This document shows, piece by piece, positions 7,136 to 15,438 of a DNA stretch of 33,369 nt. Under the pieces are notes generated by a model. The model was not told the DNA's origin and made no database searches. It saw nothing but the letters and a program-made list of their open reading frames with translations. Position 1 is the first letter of the stretch; every line of letters begins with the position of its first letter. The stretch lies in contig JAGAAI010000067.1 in NCBI GenBank assembly GCA_017615325.1, forward strand, positions 1 through 33,369, in the 5' to 3' direction. A program made the translations under genes and the position numbers. The DNA is from Clostridiales bacterium. GTDB taxonomy: Bacteria; Bacillota; Clostridia; Saccharofermentanales; Saccharofermentanaceae.

Positions 7136-7771
7136 TTAATGTATCACCTTAAGGAACGATCTCCTGTGTATAGGACACATTCCCTGGGCCCTGATCCCGG
7201 CATAGTGCTCCGCAGTTCCGTAGCCCTTATGCTTGGCAAAACCGTAGCCCGGATACTCCTTATCGTATTCTTCCATAATGCGGTCCCTGGTTACCTTTGC
7301 AAGGACTGATGCAGCCGCAATGGAGTTGGATTTTGCGTCTCCCTTGATTATCGGGACAACAGGCAAGCCTGTTCCGTCGAGGTTAACTGCATCGATAAGA
7401 AGGATATCAGGTTTTACTTCAATATCTGCAACACATTGTCTCATGGCCTGCTTTGTTGCATTTAAGATATTGATCTCATCTATCACATCAGCTTCAACCC
7501 TTACAACTGCATAAGCAAGCGCCTTCTCCTTTATCTCATCGAAAAGAAGATCTCTCTTCTTGGCCGAGAGTTTCTTGGAGTCGTCTAAACCTAAGATCAT
7601 GTTATCAGGATCCAGAATGCAGCAGGCTGCAACAACAGGGCCTGCCAAAGGGCCTCTGCCTGCTTCATCAATGCCTGCGATGGCATGATAGCCTTCTGAT
7701 CTGTACTGATCCTCAAACTGGGACAGATCCTTATACTTTTCGATAAGCTGTTCGGTCGTAAGTCTTGCCAT
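7136..7771 (-). CDS. rnhB: Ribonuclease HII
   Basis: Cleaves the RNA strand of RNA-DNA hybrids and nicks at single ribonucleotides in DNA. 211 residues, standard length. The family entry motif GIDEAGRGPLAGPVVAA carries catalytic Asp35-Glu36. DDSKKLSAKKR, LLIDAVNLDG (third acidic residue) and IKGDAKSNSIAAASVLAKVTRDR (fourth) are all intact. The ATG at 7771 has GGGGAG six bases upstream and lies 12 bp after rbgA, matching the rbgA-rnhB order of Bacillus. Confidence 0.97.
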   Translation of the reverse strand: MARLTTEQLIEKYKDLSQFEDQYRSEGYHAIAGIDEAGRGPLAGPVVAACCILDPDNMILGLDDSKKLSAKKRDLLFDEIKEKALAYAVVRVEADVIDEINILNATKQAMRQCVADIEVKPDILLIDAVNLDGTGLPVVPIIKGDAKSNSIAAASVLAKVTRDRIMEEYDKEYPGYGFAKHKGYGTAEHYAGIRAQGMCPIHRRSFLKVIH

Positions 7772-7783
7772 TATATTCTCCCC

Positions 7784-8677
7784 TTACATCGGTATCTCCA
7801 GAGAGATCCTCCCTATCCTGCCTGTCCTGAAATCATCCAGGAGGAGCTTTGCAAACCTGTCTTCGTCTATCCTGCCGCCCGACATTATGCAGCCCTTCTT
7901 CTTTGCCATCTCAAGGAAGAGCTCGTAATCCTTATCGGAGTAACCGAACTCATCAGCGGTTGCTTCGAACTCTGCAAGATCGATGCCATAACGTTTTTCC
8001 ATCAGATCCGGGTAAAGCTCGTTTAACATCTTCATGGTATCGTATGCAACTGTCAGAAGGTCGTTGACTTCATCTTTGACGCAGCCTGCGGCAGACAGGC
8101 ACACCCCCATCCTCTTGCTCTGGATCTTGGGCCAGAGGACTCCGGGCATGTCCATGAGTTCGAGCCTGCCTGATGTCTTTATCCATTTGGGATCACGGGT
8201 AACACCGGGTTTATTGCCGGTTACGGCTGCCTTGCGCCCTGCCAGAGCATTGATAAGAGTGGACTTACCTGTATTGGGAACTCCGACTACCATCGCTCTT
8301 ACAGGTCTGCCGGTTCTTCCCTTGGCTTCTGCCCTTTCCAAAATCTCCTTACAGAGTTTAACGGACTCTGATACGACCTTGTCCAGGCCCTTACGGTTTG
8401 TAGACTCAACTGCCACTGCAACGGTATTCTCCTTGCGGAGCGCTTCTATCCACTGACTTGTCTTGGCTGGATCAGCGAGATCAGCCTTATTGAGGACTAT
8501 AAGCCTGGGCTTACTTCCGATTATGTTTGACAGCTCAGGATTGCGGCTCGAGAAAGGGATCCTTGCATCACAGGTCTCTATCACCATATCGACCTGGGGC
8601 AGGAGCGCCTTCGTATCGTTCAGGGCTTTGCGCATGTGCCCCGGGAACCAGTTTATCTTATTCTTTTCTTCAGCCAT
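7784..8677 (-). CDS. rbgA: Ribosome biogenesis GTPase RbgA/YlqF
   Basis: Circularly permuted GTPase needed for late 50S maturation (incorporation of late proteins such as L16). Motif order is permuted as expected: INWFPGHM at 8-15, G4 NKAD at 63-66, G1 GVPNTGKST at 132-140 and G3 DMPG at 176-179. An acidic/basic C-terminal RNA-binding part follows. The start at ATG 8677 gives 297 residues. It is chosen because AAAGGA lies 7 bases upstream, overlapping the last codons of the preceding permease-CPBP gene, whereas upstream in-frame starts would lie deep inside that gene. It begins 4 bases after the upstream stop, so its translation is tied to the exporter module. Confidence 0.95.
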   Translation of the reverse strand: MAEEKNKINWFPGHMRKALNDTKALLPQVDMVIETCDARIPFSSRNPELSNIIGSKPRLIVLNKADLADPAKTSQWIEALRKENTVAVAVESTNRKGLDKVVSESVKLCKEILERAEAKGRTGRPVRAMVVGVPNTGKSTLINALAGRKAAVTGNKPGVTRDPKWIKTSGRLELMDMPGVLWPKIQSKRMGVCLSAAGCVKDEVNDLLTVAYDTMKMLNELYPDLMEKRYGIDLAEFEATADEFGYSDKDYELFLEMAKKKGCIMSGGRIDEDRFAKLLLDDFRTGRIGRISLEIPM

Positions 8678-8681
8678 TTGT

Positions 8682-10913
8682 CTATCCTTTGGGATCTTCA
8701 TTCCGGGATATTTTACCACACCTGATCTTCTTGCGGAAAACCACGAGAACAAGAGCAATAGCGACAACAGTTACTATAGTTACTGCAAGTCCGCCCTCAG
8801 GTCCAAAGGTGCCGCCGGTCATAAGAGCGGTTGCCCCCTGCCCGAGCTCGGTATGTATAACCGATACATTACCCGAGTTGCCCGATACTTCAAGACCGAA
8901 GATATTGCCCTGTGTAAAGTTCCAAATCGTATGAGCAGCACAGACTATCCAGATATTGTCGGTAAAGTAAGCGATAAGAGCGAACAGGACTGAGACAAGA
9001 ATAAGATTGATCAGGGCAAGCACGGTAAATCCCGGGTTCATGCCATGGAAGAGACAGAAGAGCAGTGACGATACCGCAATGGCAGGGATCAGACCGTAGC
9101 GGGCTGCGATACGGGGCATCATGTAACCTCTGAACATGATCTCTTCGCAGGCTCCCTGGAAGAACCACATGACGATAAAGGAAAGGAATAACGGCATGTT
9201 TCCTGCGGCTATGCCGAATCCGGTTACTTTTATCTGACCTGATATGACAAGGATCGCAAAGACTGACCCCATCAGGGCAAGTCCTGTTCCAATACCTGTA
9301 AGATATCTCCTTAAGATGTGTTCCTTGGGGAGTCCCAAACCTGAAGCCAAAGGCGTCCTCTCGATAAATCTGACCCTCAGACAGTAATAGATATCGATCA
9401 GGACATAACCCAATGCCATGGACAAAAGGAAGGCCGGAGTGCTCATAAGGACGCCGATTATGCCGGCTCCGGAACTTATCACATCAGGAACTGATTTTAC
9501 AGCCTTAAGGCTCGCTATGACATTCGTCAGATATTCTCCGTTGGTCATGAGCAAAGGCGGTATCATTGCGATAAGCTGGAATACCGATAAGAGAACAAGG
9601 GGTCTTGTCATCTGGGTGATGCCGAAGGAAAGTCCGTTCAAAGAACTCTTAGGTTTGTAGCCGAACACGCTGGTCTTAGCCGTCAGATAGGTCTTCTTTT
9701 TCTCCATCATCCTGGCTTCTCTCCGGGCTTTGACAAGTTCCCTGTCAGAAGCAGACATGACGGATACAGTGAAGCGCTCGCTGAAGAGGAGCCTAACCGA
9801 GATCAGGATACAAATAGCGGAAAGAACAAGCGTCAGAGCCGATGACCCCAGCAAGCCAAGTATGTTTATCTGCTGTGACAGGGCTTTGCCTATCCCTATA
9901 TACTGGCCGTAAAGAGGTATGTATTCATATACGCCCGTAAACTCGTCAGGATCCTGCAATGCAGAGATGCAGACAGAGATGAAGACGAAGAACACCGGGA
10001 GGAAAGCAGTCTGCGCCGTAATGACATTATTGCTCAATACAGAGATAAGGATGACTATGGATGCAACAAAGATACAGAGCACAGCCATTATGAACAGGAC
10101 GGCCAGCATACCCGGGCGGAATACCGGTACTAAGAACAGGAGGACCGACAGGACGAGTGCCGGGATCATGGAGGACATCCAGACACCCATGATGTTGCCC
10201 AATATGATCGTTCTCCTCGGTACAGGCGTCATCAGGATAGCCGCGAAAGTATTCTGCTCCTTGGATCCCGCGATAACATTGGTGCCTTTTAACATCGAAG
10301 CATAGAGCACAACGATGAAATACAGAAGAGGAACTACCATATATCCTAAAGCCATTATGGCTGACTCTTCTGAATCAGACTCATTCGGATCCTCAACCCC
10401 TTCAACATTAATGATCAAAGGCGATTCTATGACGACAGGCAGACCTGACGATTCTTTAATGTAATCACTATACCGGTCAAGGATGTAGTTCTTAAAGCTG
10501 TCCCTGAAATCAGTATTGCCGAGATCTGCAGCCGGATAGAAAGTCAGAACGTCACCGTCCTTATCGAAAAACACGGTAAGCCTGGACCCGGCCTCCTTCA
10601 TCATGGCCGAATAAGTCGCGACATCATAAGCATAGGGGTGTTCACGGTAATCGAAATGGAAGCCCATCCCTATAAACACGTCTGAAGCCACATAATCTTT
10701 AAACGAATCCGGAGCATTAACTACTACGACTGTCTCGGGAACAGGATCGGGAGCAAAGAGGTCTCTAAAATAACTGAACCAGATCCCGGCGATAAGACAG
10801 AATACGACAAGAGCCGCAAGCAACATGGCATAGCCCGCATGGGGCGATGCCTTCGCACCTCCCGACCCGGAGCTCCTGAACGCTCTTTTTGCTATCTGCC
10901 AAAATGCTCTCAT
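8682..10913 (-). CDS. ABC-2 type permease fused to a C-terminal CPBP intramembrane protease domain
   Basis: 743 residues, polytopic. The N-terminal ~400 residues have a first TM at about 28-48, a ~140-residue external loop, then a block of TM helices resembling the NatB/ABC-2 permease fold. The C-terminal ~300 residues form a CPBP (Abi/CAAX protease-like) domain with its three expected motifs: EEIMFRGYM (Glu-Glu...Arg), FCLFHGMNP (His) and the late CAAHTIWNFTQG (His...Asn). All putative metal/catalytic residues are kept, so the protease half may be active. It follows the ATPase gene by 11 bp and is the third gene of the exporter module. The fusion architecture is known in Firmicutes; the substrate is unknown. 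Sodium or antimicrobial-peptide export with coupled proteolysis are guesses. Confidence 0.88.
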   Translation of the reverse strand: MRAFWQIAKRAFRSSGSGGAKASPHAGYAMLLAALVVFCLIAGIWFSYFRDLFAPDPVPETVVVVNAPDSFKDYVASDVFIGMGFHFDYREHPYAYDVATYSAMMKEAGSRLTVFFDKDGDVLTFYPAADLGNTDFRDSFKNYILDRYSDYIKESSGLPVVIESPLIINVEGVEDPNESDSEESAIMALGYMVVPLLYFIVVLYASMLKGTNVIAGSKEQNTFAAILMTPVPRRTIILGNIMGVWMSSMIPALVLSVLLFLVPVFRPGMLAVLFIMAVLCIFVASIVILISVLSNNVITAQTAFLPVFFVFISVCISALQDPDEFTGVYEYIPLYGQYIGIGKALSQQINILGLLGSSALTLVLSAICILISVRLLFSERFTVSVMSASDRELVKARREARMMEKKKTYLTAKTSVFGYKPKSSLNGLSFGITQMTRPLVLLSVFQLIAMIPPLLMTNGEYLTNVIASLKAVKSVPDVISSGAGIIGVLMSTPAFLLSMALGYVLIDIYYCLRVRFIERTPLASGLGLPKEHILRRYLTGIGTGLALMGSVFAILVISGQIKVTGFGIAAGNMPLFLSFIVMWFFQGACEEIMFRGYMMPRIAARYGLIPAIAVSSLLFCLFHGMNPGFTVLALINLILVSVLFALIAYFTDNIWIVCAAHTIWNFTQGNIFGLEVSGNSGNVSVIHTELGQGATALMTGGTFGPEGGLAVTIVTVVAIALVLVVFRKKIRCGKISRNEDPKG

Positions 10914-10924
10914 CTTATTCCCCG

Positions 10925-11656
10925 TTACTCTTTGTGATTCTTTGTGTAAAGCTCAAAGAAAGCGTCCTCAAAAGTATCTTTGCCCGTTAATTCCGTGAGT
11001 TCCTTTACAGAACCTGATGCTACTATCTTTCCGTCAACCAAGACTCCGATCTCATCACAGAGACTCTCAGCCAGTGAGAATATATGAGTTGAAAGGATTA
11101 TCGTCCTCCCCTCTTTGGCAAGATCCTTCAGGTAATCCGTGACCTGCTTGGATGTAAGGATATCAAGACCGTTGGTGGGCTCGTCGAAGATAATGACAGG
11201 CGGGTTATGGATCAGAGATATGCATATGGATATCTTCTGTTTCATTCCCGTAGACAGATCGACTATCCTCTTGTCAGCAAAAGGGTTGATCCCGAACCTG
11301 TAGAAATCCTTATACTTTCTCTCTTCATATCCTTCCTTGGGAAGGTCATAGAGAGCAGCAAAGAAATCATATAGCTTATTGGGTGTTGACAGAGGATCGA
11401 GTTTTACTTCAGACGTAAGGAAGCCGATCTTTTTATGGATCTCAAGTGTATTGACCGAGACATCCTTGCCGCAGATAACGACCTGCCCGTCAGTAGGCTT
11501 AAGGAGAGTTGCCATGATCTGCATCAAAGTAGTCTTGCCGGCGCCGTTTGGTCCCAAAAGACCGTAGATCGTGCCAGGCTTAACAGTGAACGATACACCC
11601 TTGACGATCAGCTCATCTGAAGAATATCTTTTTTTGACGTTTCTGACTTCTATCAT
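10925..11656 (-). CDS. ABC transporter ATP-binding protein (NatA-like)
   Basis: 243 residues. Walker A GPNGAGKTT (about 35-43), signature LSTGMKQK, Walker B PVIIFDEPTNGLD and the switch His in STHIF are all intact. The closest type by layout is the single-domain ATPase of ABC-2 exporters such as NatA. I choose ATG 11656 because GGAGG sits 5 bases upstream; the in-frame TTG at 11668 is part of that ribosome binding region. The gene overlaps the end of the upstream permease by 44 bp, so the two are made together. With two different permease genes flanking it, the ATPase could serve a heteromeric membrane pair. Confidence 0.93.
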   Translation of the reverse strand: MIEVRNVKKRYSSDELIVKGVSFTVKPGTIYGLLGPNGAGKTTLMQIMATLLKPTDGQVVICGKDVSVNTLEIHKKIGFLTSEVKLDPLSTPNKLYDFFAALYDLPKEGYEERKYKDFYRFGINPFADKRIVDLSTGMKQKISICISLIHNPPVIIFDEPTNGLDILTSKQVTDYLKDLAKEGRTIILSTHIFSLAESLCDEIGVLVDGKIVASGSVKELTELTGKDTFEDAFFELYTKNHKE

Positions 11657-12941
11657 CTTGGCCTCCAATTGAATTTACATCCTTTTCGACTATCTTCTTC
11701 GCACATCTGTTTAGTAAGAAGACACCGAGCAGACTGTTTACCGATAAAACGACTATAAACTGTATGATATTTACCTCGGAACAGATTATCTGTTTTAAGA
11801 GCACTATGAAGTTGTGCCCCGGGATCAGATATTCCGTCCAGACCGGATCGAAATAATAGAACATCTGTATGAAGAAGCCCAAAAGGAAGATGAGCAGGAT
11901 GAACTGCATATTGGCAACTGCATCTTCAAATCTTTCAAGCTCGAGCGATACAAGGAAGCAGAAAGCGGTAAGGACAAGTGTCGTTGCCGGGATCGCAAGG
12001 ATCATGTAAAAGAGCTGATCCGGCATGAGAAGGAGTCCGAACGGCAGGAGCGAACCTGCATCGTTGCTTCTGTTGATCCAGGAAGACAGGAAAAGGAAAA
12101 GGAATGTGACTAAAGACGATGCCGTAACCATAAGGTTTGTCGCAAGCGCCTTGCCCCAGAGGATCGCCTTCGCCGATGCAGGCGTCATGATCAGTTTGTT
12201 AAGGAATCCCCTGTTCTTCTCCATTGCGATCATGTCGCAGGCAAGTGAATAACAGCAGTAATACATAAGGATCATCATGATACCGGGTATTACATGAGAT
12301 GCCTGGGCGTTCGCTATGCTCCTGTTATCGAGGATAAAGGTTATCGGGTTATATTCATCAACCTTGAATGTCTCATTATCAGCGCCGACATATTTATCGA
12401 AATAAACATCCTGCATGTATGAATTATATGTTTGAACGACATCATACTCGAATTGGGAAGCCTTGCTGTCAGCAAGAAAGTTCGAATTATCATAGAGCAC
12501 GAGCATGGAATCCTTTGATTTCTGAGTATTACCATTCTCGAAATAATCCCTGTATGCATTATCAAGTTCAATGTCAAATTCAGAAGCAGGATCATTACAG
12601 GAGAAGATCAGCACGATCATACCGTCATCTACAAGGTCATAGAGCCTCTCTTCATAATCGTCGGCACTACCGCTGAACGCAAATTCCACCATGGGCTTAT
12701 ATGTGTAGCGGTAGAGGTCATCCTTCTTGCCGCCATAATCGATAAAGCTCTGCGGGGCATCGAAAACAATAACCTGCTGGGCGCCGAAAGTTCCTGTCGA
12801 CAGATAGTTGAGGAGCCTGGGGAAAAGATTTATGGCGAAGACCATTACAGCCGCAGGAACCAGGAAGATAGCCATGGTCTTCTTCCAGCTGGACATGATC
12901 TTCTGTATTTCCCATTTAAGGATGATCAGTGCGTATCTCAA
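11613..12941 (-). CDS. ABC-2 type transporter permease
   Basis: 442 residues. It has an N-terminal amphipathic start (ALIILKWEIQKIMSSWKKTMA), TM1 at about 23-42, a large ~180-residue external domain, then five or more TM helices from about 215 onward. This is the NatB/ABC-2 pattern. It is first in the three-gene exporter module. The start is a TTG at 12941, with GGGGG 8 bases upstream; no ATG precedes the conserved hydrophobic region. It has an extended -10 promoter of its own. Length and layout resemble the N-terminal half of the permease-CPBP protein two genes downstream, suggesting a paralogous pair, but I see no long identical blocks. Confidence 0.88.
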   Translation of the reverse strand: MRYALIILKWEIQKIMSSWKKTMAIFLVPAAVMVFAINLFPRLLNYLSTGTFGAQQVIVFDAPQSFIDYGGKKDDLYRYTYKPMVEFAFSGSADDYEERLYDLVDDGMIVLIFSCNDPASEFDIELDNAYRDYFENGNTQKSKDSMLVLYDNSNFLADSKASQFEYDVVQTYNSYMQDVYFDKYVGADNETFKVDEYNPITFILDNRSIANAQASHVIPGIMMILMYYCCYSLACDMIAMEKNRGFLNKLIMTPASAKAILWGKALATNLMVTASSLVTFLFLFLSSWINRSNDAGSLLPFGLLLMPDQLFYMILAIPATTLVLTAFCFLVSLELERFEDAVANMQFILLIFLLGFFIQMFYYFDPVWTEYLIPGHNFIVLLKQIICSEVNIIQFIVVLSVNSLLGVFLLNRCAKKIVEKDVNSIGGQDDRSQKRQKKIFFR

Positions 12942-12970
12942 GAATCTTTCCCCCTGTTAACACTAGGGAG

Positions 12971-12976
12971 ATTATA
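12971..12976 (-). promoter_or_regulatory. Extended -10 promoter of the ABC exporter-rbgA-rnhB operon
   Basis: TGTTATAAT on the minus strand (TATAAT at 12976-12971 with an upstream TG) lies about 30 bp before the TTG start. I find no convincing -35. It sits just after the rplS terminator, so rbgA and rnhB here probably depend on this promoter rather than on the ribosomal operon. Confidence 0.6.
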
Positions 12977-13050
12977 ACATTAAGGTTTTAAACTATGTTA
13001 GTAAAGAATTAGGAAAGATTAACCATACTGTAAACAATTCTGTAACAGGC

Positions 13051-13080
13051 AAAAAAGAACGGCGGGATATCCCGCCGTCC
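13051..13080 (-). terminator. Terminator at the end of the ylxM-rplS operon
   Basis: A perfect 20-nt palindrome ACGGCGGGATATCCCGCCGT (13078-13059) is followed on the minus strand by TCTTTTTT. It lies about 30 bp after the rplS stop. Confidence 0.93.
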
Positions 13081-13109
13081 TGATTGCACATTTGCTTTTG
13101 CTATAAAGA

Positions 13110-13451
13110 TTACAGCTTCTGCTGAACCTTTGCAGCCTTGCCCTGGCGTCCACGCAGGTAGTAGAGCTTTGCTCTTCTGACGCGGCCCTTACGAATGATG
13201 TCGATCTTCTCGATCTTGGGCGAATGTACGGGGAGAATTCTCTCAACACCAACACCGTAAGAAATACGGCGGATGGTCATTGTCTCTGAGATCCCGCTGC
13301 CTTTACGGGCAATAACGTAACCTTCGAATACCTGAATTCTTTCACGGGTGCCTTCCTTGATCTTAAGGTGAGCCTTTACATAATCACCGATCTCAACTTC
13401 AGGATAGCTGTTACGAAGCTGTTCATCTGCAACAACTTTTACTAAATCCAT
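13110..13451 (-). CDS. rplS: 50S ribosomal protein L19
   Basis: 113 residues, standard. The blocks [36 protein letters not shown] and [19 protein letters not shown] are diagnostic. L19 lies at the 30S-50S interface. It is last in the ribosomal operon, directly before a strong terminator, and is separated from trmD by an 84-bp gap with possible leader structure. Confidence 0.98.
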   Translation of the reverse strand: MDLVKVVADEQLRNSYPEVEIGDYVKAHLKIKEGTRERIQVFEGYVIARKGSGISETMTIRRISYGVGVERILPVHSPKIEKIDIIRKGRVRRAKLYYLRGRQGKAAKVQQKL

Positions 13452-13535
13452 AATTTCACAATTCCTCTCTTTCCTGCAGATGTTCTTGCCAAGGATCAGC
13501 GGCAGAGGACCATCCTGATAAGCCTATGAAGTTTA
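13452..13535 (-). promoter_or_regulatory. Possible L19 leader between trmD and rplS
   Basis: The minus-strand spacer can form alternative stems (AGGAT/ATCCT around 13516-13491 or TGCC/GGCA around 13503-13486). It lies exactly where the Rfam L19 leader is found in other Firmicutes. The pairing I can see by eye is short, so this is positional inference and needs a covariance search. Confidence 0.3.
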
Positions 13536-14285
13536 TCATAACGACTTTTGTAAGGCAAGGACTTTTTTGATCTCCCCCTCTGTAAGCTCGAGCTTATCGA
13601 ACATATCCGGACGTTTTTGCATCGTCTCGAGTAAAGCGGCCGTATGATTGAAGTCGTCGATAAGGGCGTCATTGCCGTTCTTTAAGACTTCAGGAACTTC
13701 TATGTCTCGCCAGACAGGAGGCTTCGTATACTGCGGTGCTTCGAGGATTCCGTCTGTGTGGGACTCATTTGTATAAGCCTCTTCATTGGGCAATACGCCC
13801 GGAACCAAACGGGTTACGGCATCCATTACTACTATTGCCGCAGTCTCACCGCCTGTAAGGATATAATCTCCTATTGATATCTCCTCGTCACAGATCTCAT
13901 CGATCACTCTGGCATCTATACCCTCGTAATGTCCGCAGATGATCACAAGATCCTCGTATTGGGACAGTTCCTTTGCCTTCTTCTGGTCGAAAACATATCC
14001 CTTGGGGGACATATAGACAGTGTGGGGCTTGGGCTTTCCTGCCTTCTCACACTTTTCGGCAACGGATGACCAGGCGCGGAATACGGGCTCACACTGGATC
14101 AGAAGACCTGTCCCTCCGCCATACATGGTATCGTCGATCTTGCCGTATGAATTAGTCGCAAAATCCCTGATATACAGGCACTCCAGGCTGACAAGGCCTT
14201 TCGTAACGGCCCTGCCTGTTATGCTGGTATTAAAGTATGTGGTCACCTGGTCGGGGAACAGAGTCAAAACGTGGTAATCAATCAT
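13536..14285 (-). CDS. trmD: tRNA (guanine-N1-)-methyltransferase TrmD
   Basis: Methylates G37 N1 next to the anticodon, preventing +1 frameshifts. 249 residues. The SPOUT knot motifs LVIICGHYEGIDARVID and EISIGDYILTGGE are intact, as is the N-terminal MIDYHVLTLFPDQV and the GGTGLLIQCEP segment. The ATG overlaps the last codons of rimM by 8 bp, as usual for this pair. Confidence 0.98.
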   Translation of the reverse strand: MIDYHVLTLFPDQVTTYFNTSITGRAVTKGLVSLECLYIRDFATNSYGKIDDTMYGGGTGLLIQCEPVFRAWSSVAEKCEKAGKPKPHTVYMSPKGYVFDQKKAKELSQYEDLVIICGHYEGIDARVIDEICDEEISIGDYILTGGETAAIVVMDAVTRLVPGVLPNEEAYTNESHTDGILEAPQYTKPPVWRDIEVPEVLKNGNDALIDDFNHTAALLETMQKRPDMFDKLELTEGEIKKVLALQKSL

Positions 14286-14805
14286 AGATCTCGATAAGTC
14301 CCTCCGGAAGCTTCACCTTCATTACCGAAGATTCGATGTCCGTGTCGTAGCAGACAGCCTTAAGGAAAGGGATCAGAAGATCCTTCTTTCCTTTTCGCTT
14401 AACAGATATAACGAAGTTGGCGCCCGTCTCGAAGACATCATCTATCGTTCCTAATTCGCCCAGGTCATCATCGATAACCGTCATACCGATCATGTCAACG
14501 ATAAAGAAACTGTCATCGTCCTTAACTGCATCCGCTCTGTCAACGGAAAGATACTTGTCTCTTAAGGCCTCAGCCGCATTACGGTCGTCTACGCCATCAA
14601 GCTTTACTATGACCATCGCCTTATCGATCCTGGCATTATTGACCTTAGTGTCGCTAACCGGAGTCCCGTCTTCTTTTGCGATATGACAGTCCTTCATATT
14701 AAGAAAGCGCTTCGGGTCATCCGTCAGGGGGTAGACTTTTACCTCCCCGCGGATTCCGTGAGCGCTTGTGATCTTGCCGATAACTATAAACTGATTAACG
14801 GCCAT
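14278..14805 (-). CDS. rimM: 16S rRNA processing protein RimM
   Basis: 30S maturation factor that binds S19. 175 residues with the N-terminal IGKITSAHGIRGEVKVYPLTDDP motif and a C-terminal PRC barrel (LLIPFLKAVCYDTD...). It sits between khpA and trmD in conserved order, 9 bp after khpA, and overlaps trmD. Confidence 0.97.
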   Translation of the reverse strand: MAVNQFIVIGKITSAHGIRGEVKVYPLTDDPKRFLNMKDCHIAKEDGTPVSDTKVNNARIDKAMVIVKLDGVDDRNAAEALRDKYLSVDRADAVKDDDSFFIVDMIGMTVIDDDLGELGTIDDVFETGANFVISVKRKGKKDLLIPFLKAVCYDTDIESSVMKVKLPEGLIEIYD

Positions 14806-14814
14806 CTTCTCGTA

Positions 14815-15045
14815 TTATCCTAAGATATCAACGATAACGCGTCTTCCTTCTTTGGCATACTTAGCCTTCATGATGGCTCTTATAGCCTGTGCACGTTTAC
14901 CGTTCTTTCCGATGATCTTACCGGTATCTTCAGGAGCTACAGAAAGTTCGAACTTGATCGTGTTGCCCTGCTCAGTCTTCTTAACGACGACTTCATCGGG
15001 GTTGTTGACCAATTCTCTTGCAATATATGTCAATAATTCATCCAT
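14815..15045 (-). CDS. khpA: KH-domain RNA-binding protein KhpA (YlqC)
   Basis: 76 residues, a single KH domain with the GxxG loop in GKIIGKNGKRAQAIRAIM. It forms an RNA-binding complex with KhpB/EloR and affects cell elongation in other Firmicutes. The start MDELLTYIARELVNNPDEV fits the family, but the strong AAGGAGG in the spacer lies about 35 bases upstream, leaving an unusually long gap with a short GGGTTCCC palindrome between. The hairpin may bring the ribosome binding site closer. No in-frame ATG, GTG or TTG lies nearer. Confidence 0.94.
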   Translation of the reverse strand: MDELLTYIARELVNNPDEVVVKKTEQGNTIKFELSVAPEDTGKIIGKNGKRAQAIRAIMKAKYAKEGRRVIVDILG

Positions 15046-15119
15046 ATACGATATTGGGAACCCTAATGCTCCCTTCCTCCTTCTTATGAAATTGATGATG
15101 CGTCAAATGATCAGAAAGA

Positions 15120-15362
15120 TCAGATGATGCCCTGCTTCTTAAGAAGGTCGCGAACGGTATCTGTAGGCTGAGCGCCGTTGCCGATCCACTTCTTAGCTGC
15201 TTCCTCGTCGATCTTGATCTCAGCAGGATCTGTAAGGGGATTGTAGTAACCGATCTCCTCGATGAATCTGCCGTCTCTGGGGAATCTGGAATCAGCAACA
15301 ACAATACGATAGAAAGGTGCCTTCTTCTTACCCATTCTTCTCAAACGAATCTTAACTGCCAT
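15120..15362 (-). CDS. rpsP: 30S ribosomal protein S16
   Basis: 80 residues from ATG 15362, chosen because GGAGGA lies 8 bases upstream and [26 protein letters not shown] is the exact S16 start. The rest ([36 protein letters not shown]) is canonical. An upstream in-frame start would add 15 residues not seen in the family. Confidence 0.98.
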   Translation of the reverse strand: MAVKIRLRRMGKKKAPFYRIVVADSRFPRDGRFIEEIGYYNPLTDPAEIKIDEEAAKKWIGNGAQPTDTVRDLLKKQGII

Positions 15363-15438
15363 GTTTTTGTCCTCCAAAATTTTTATATTTTTGTTTTTTA
15401 TTATCACGCGTCGAAAACATACGCGGGATCTACCTTAT

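Noticed and set aside
8678..8767. RbgA start upstream inside the permease-CPBP gene
   Set aside because: The extra residues do not fit the family, and AAAGGA points to ATG 8677.
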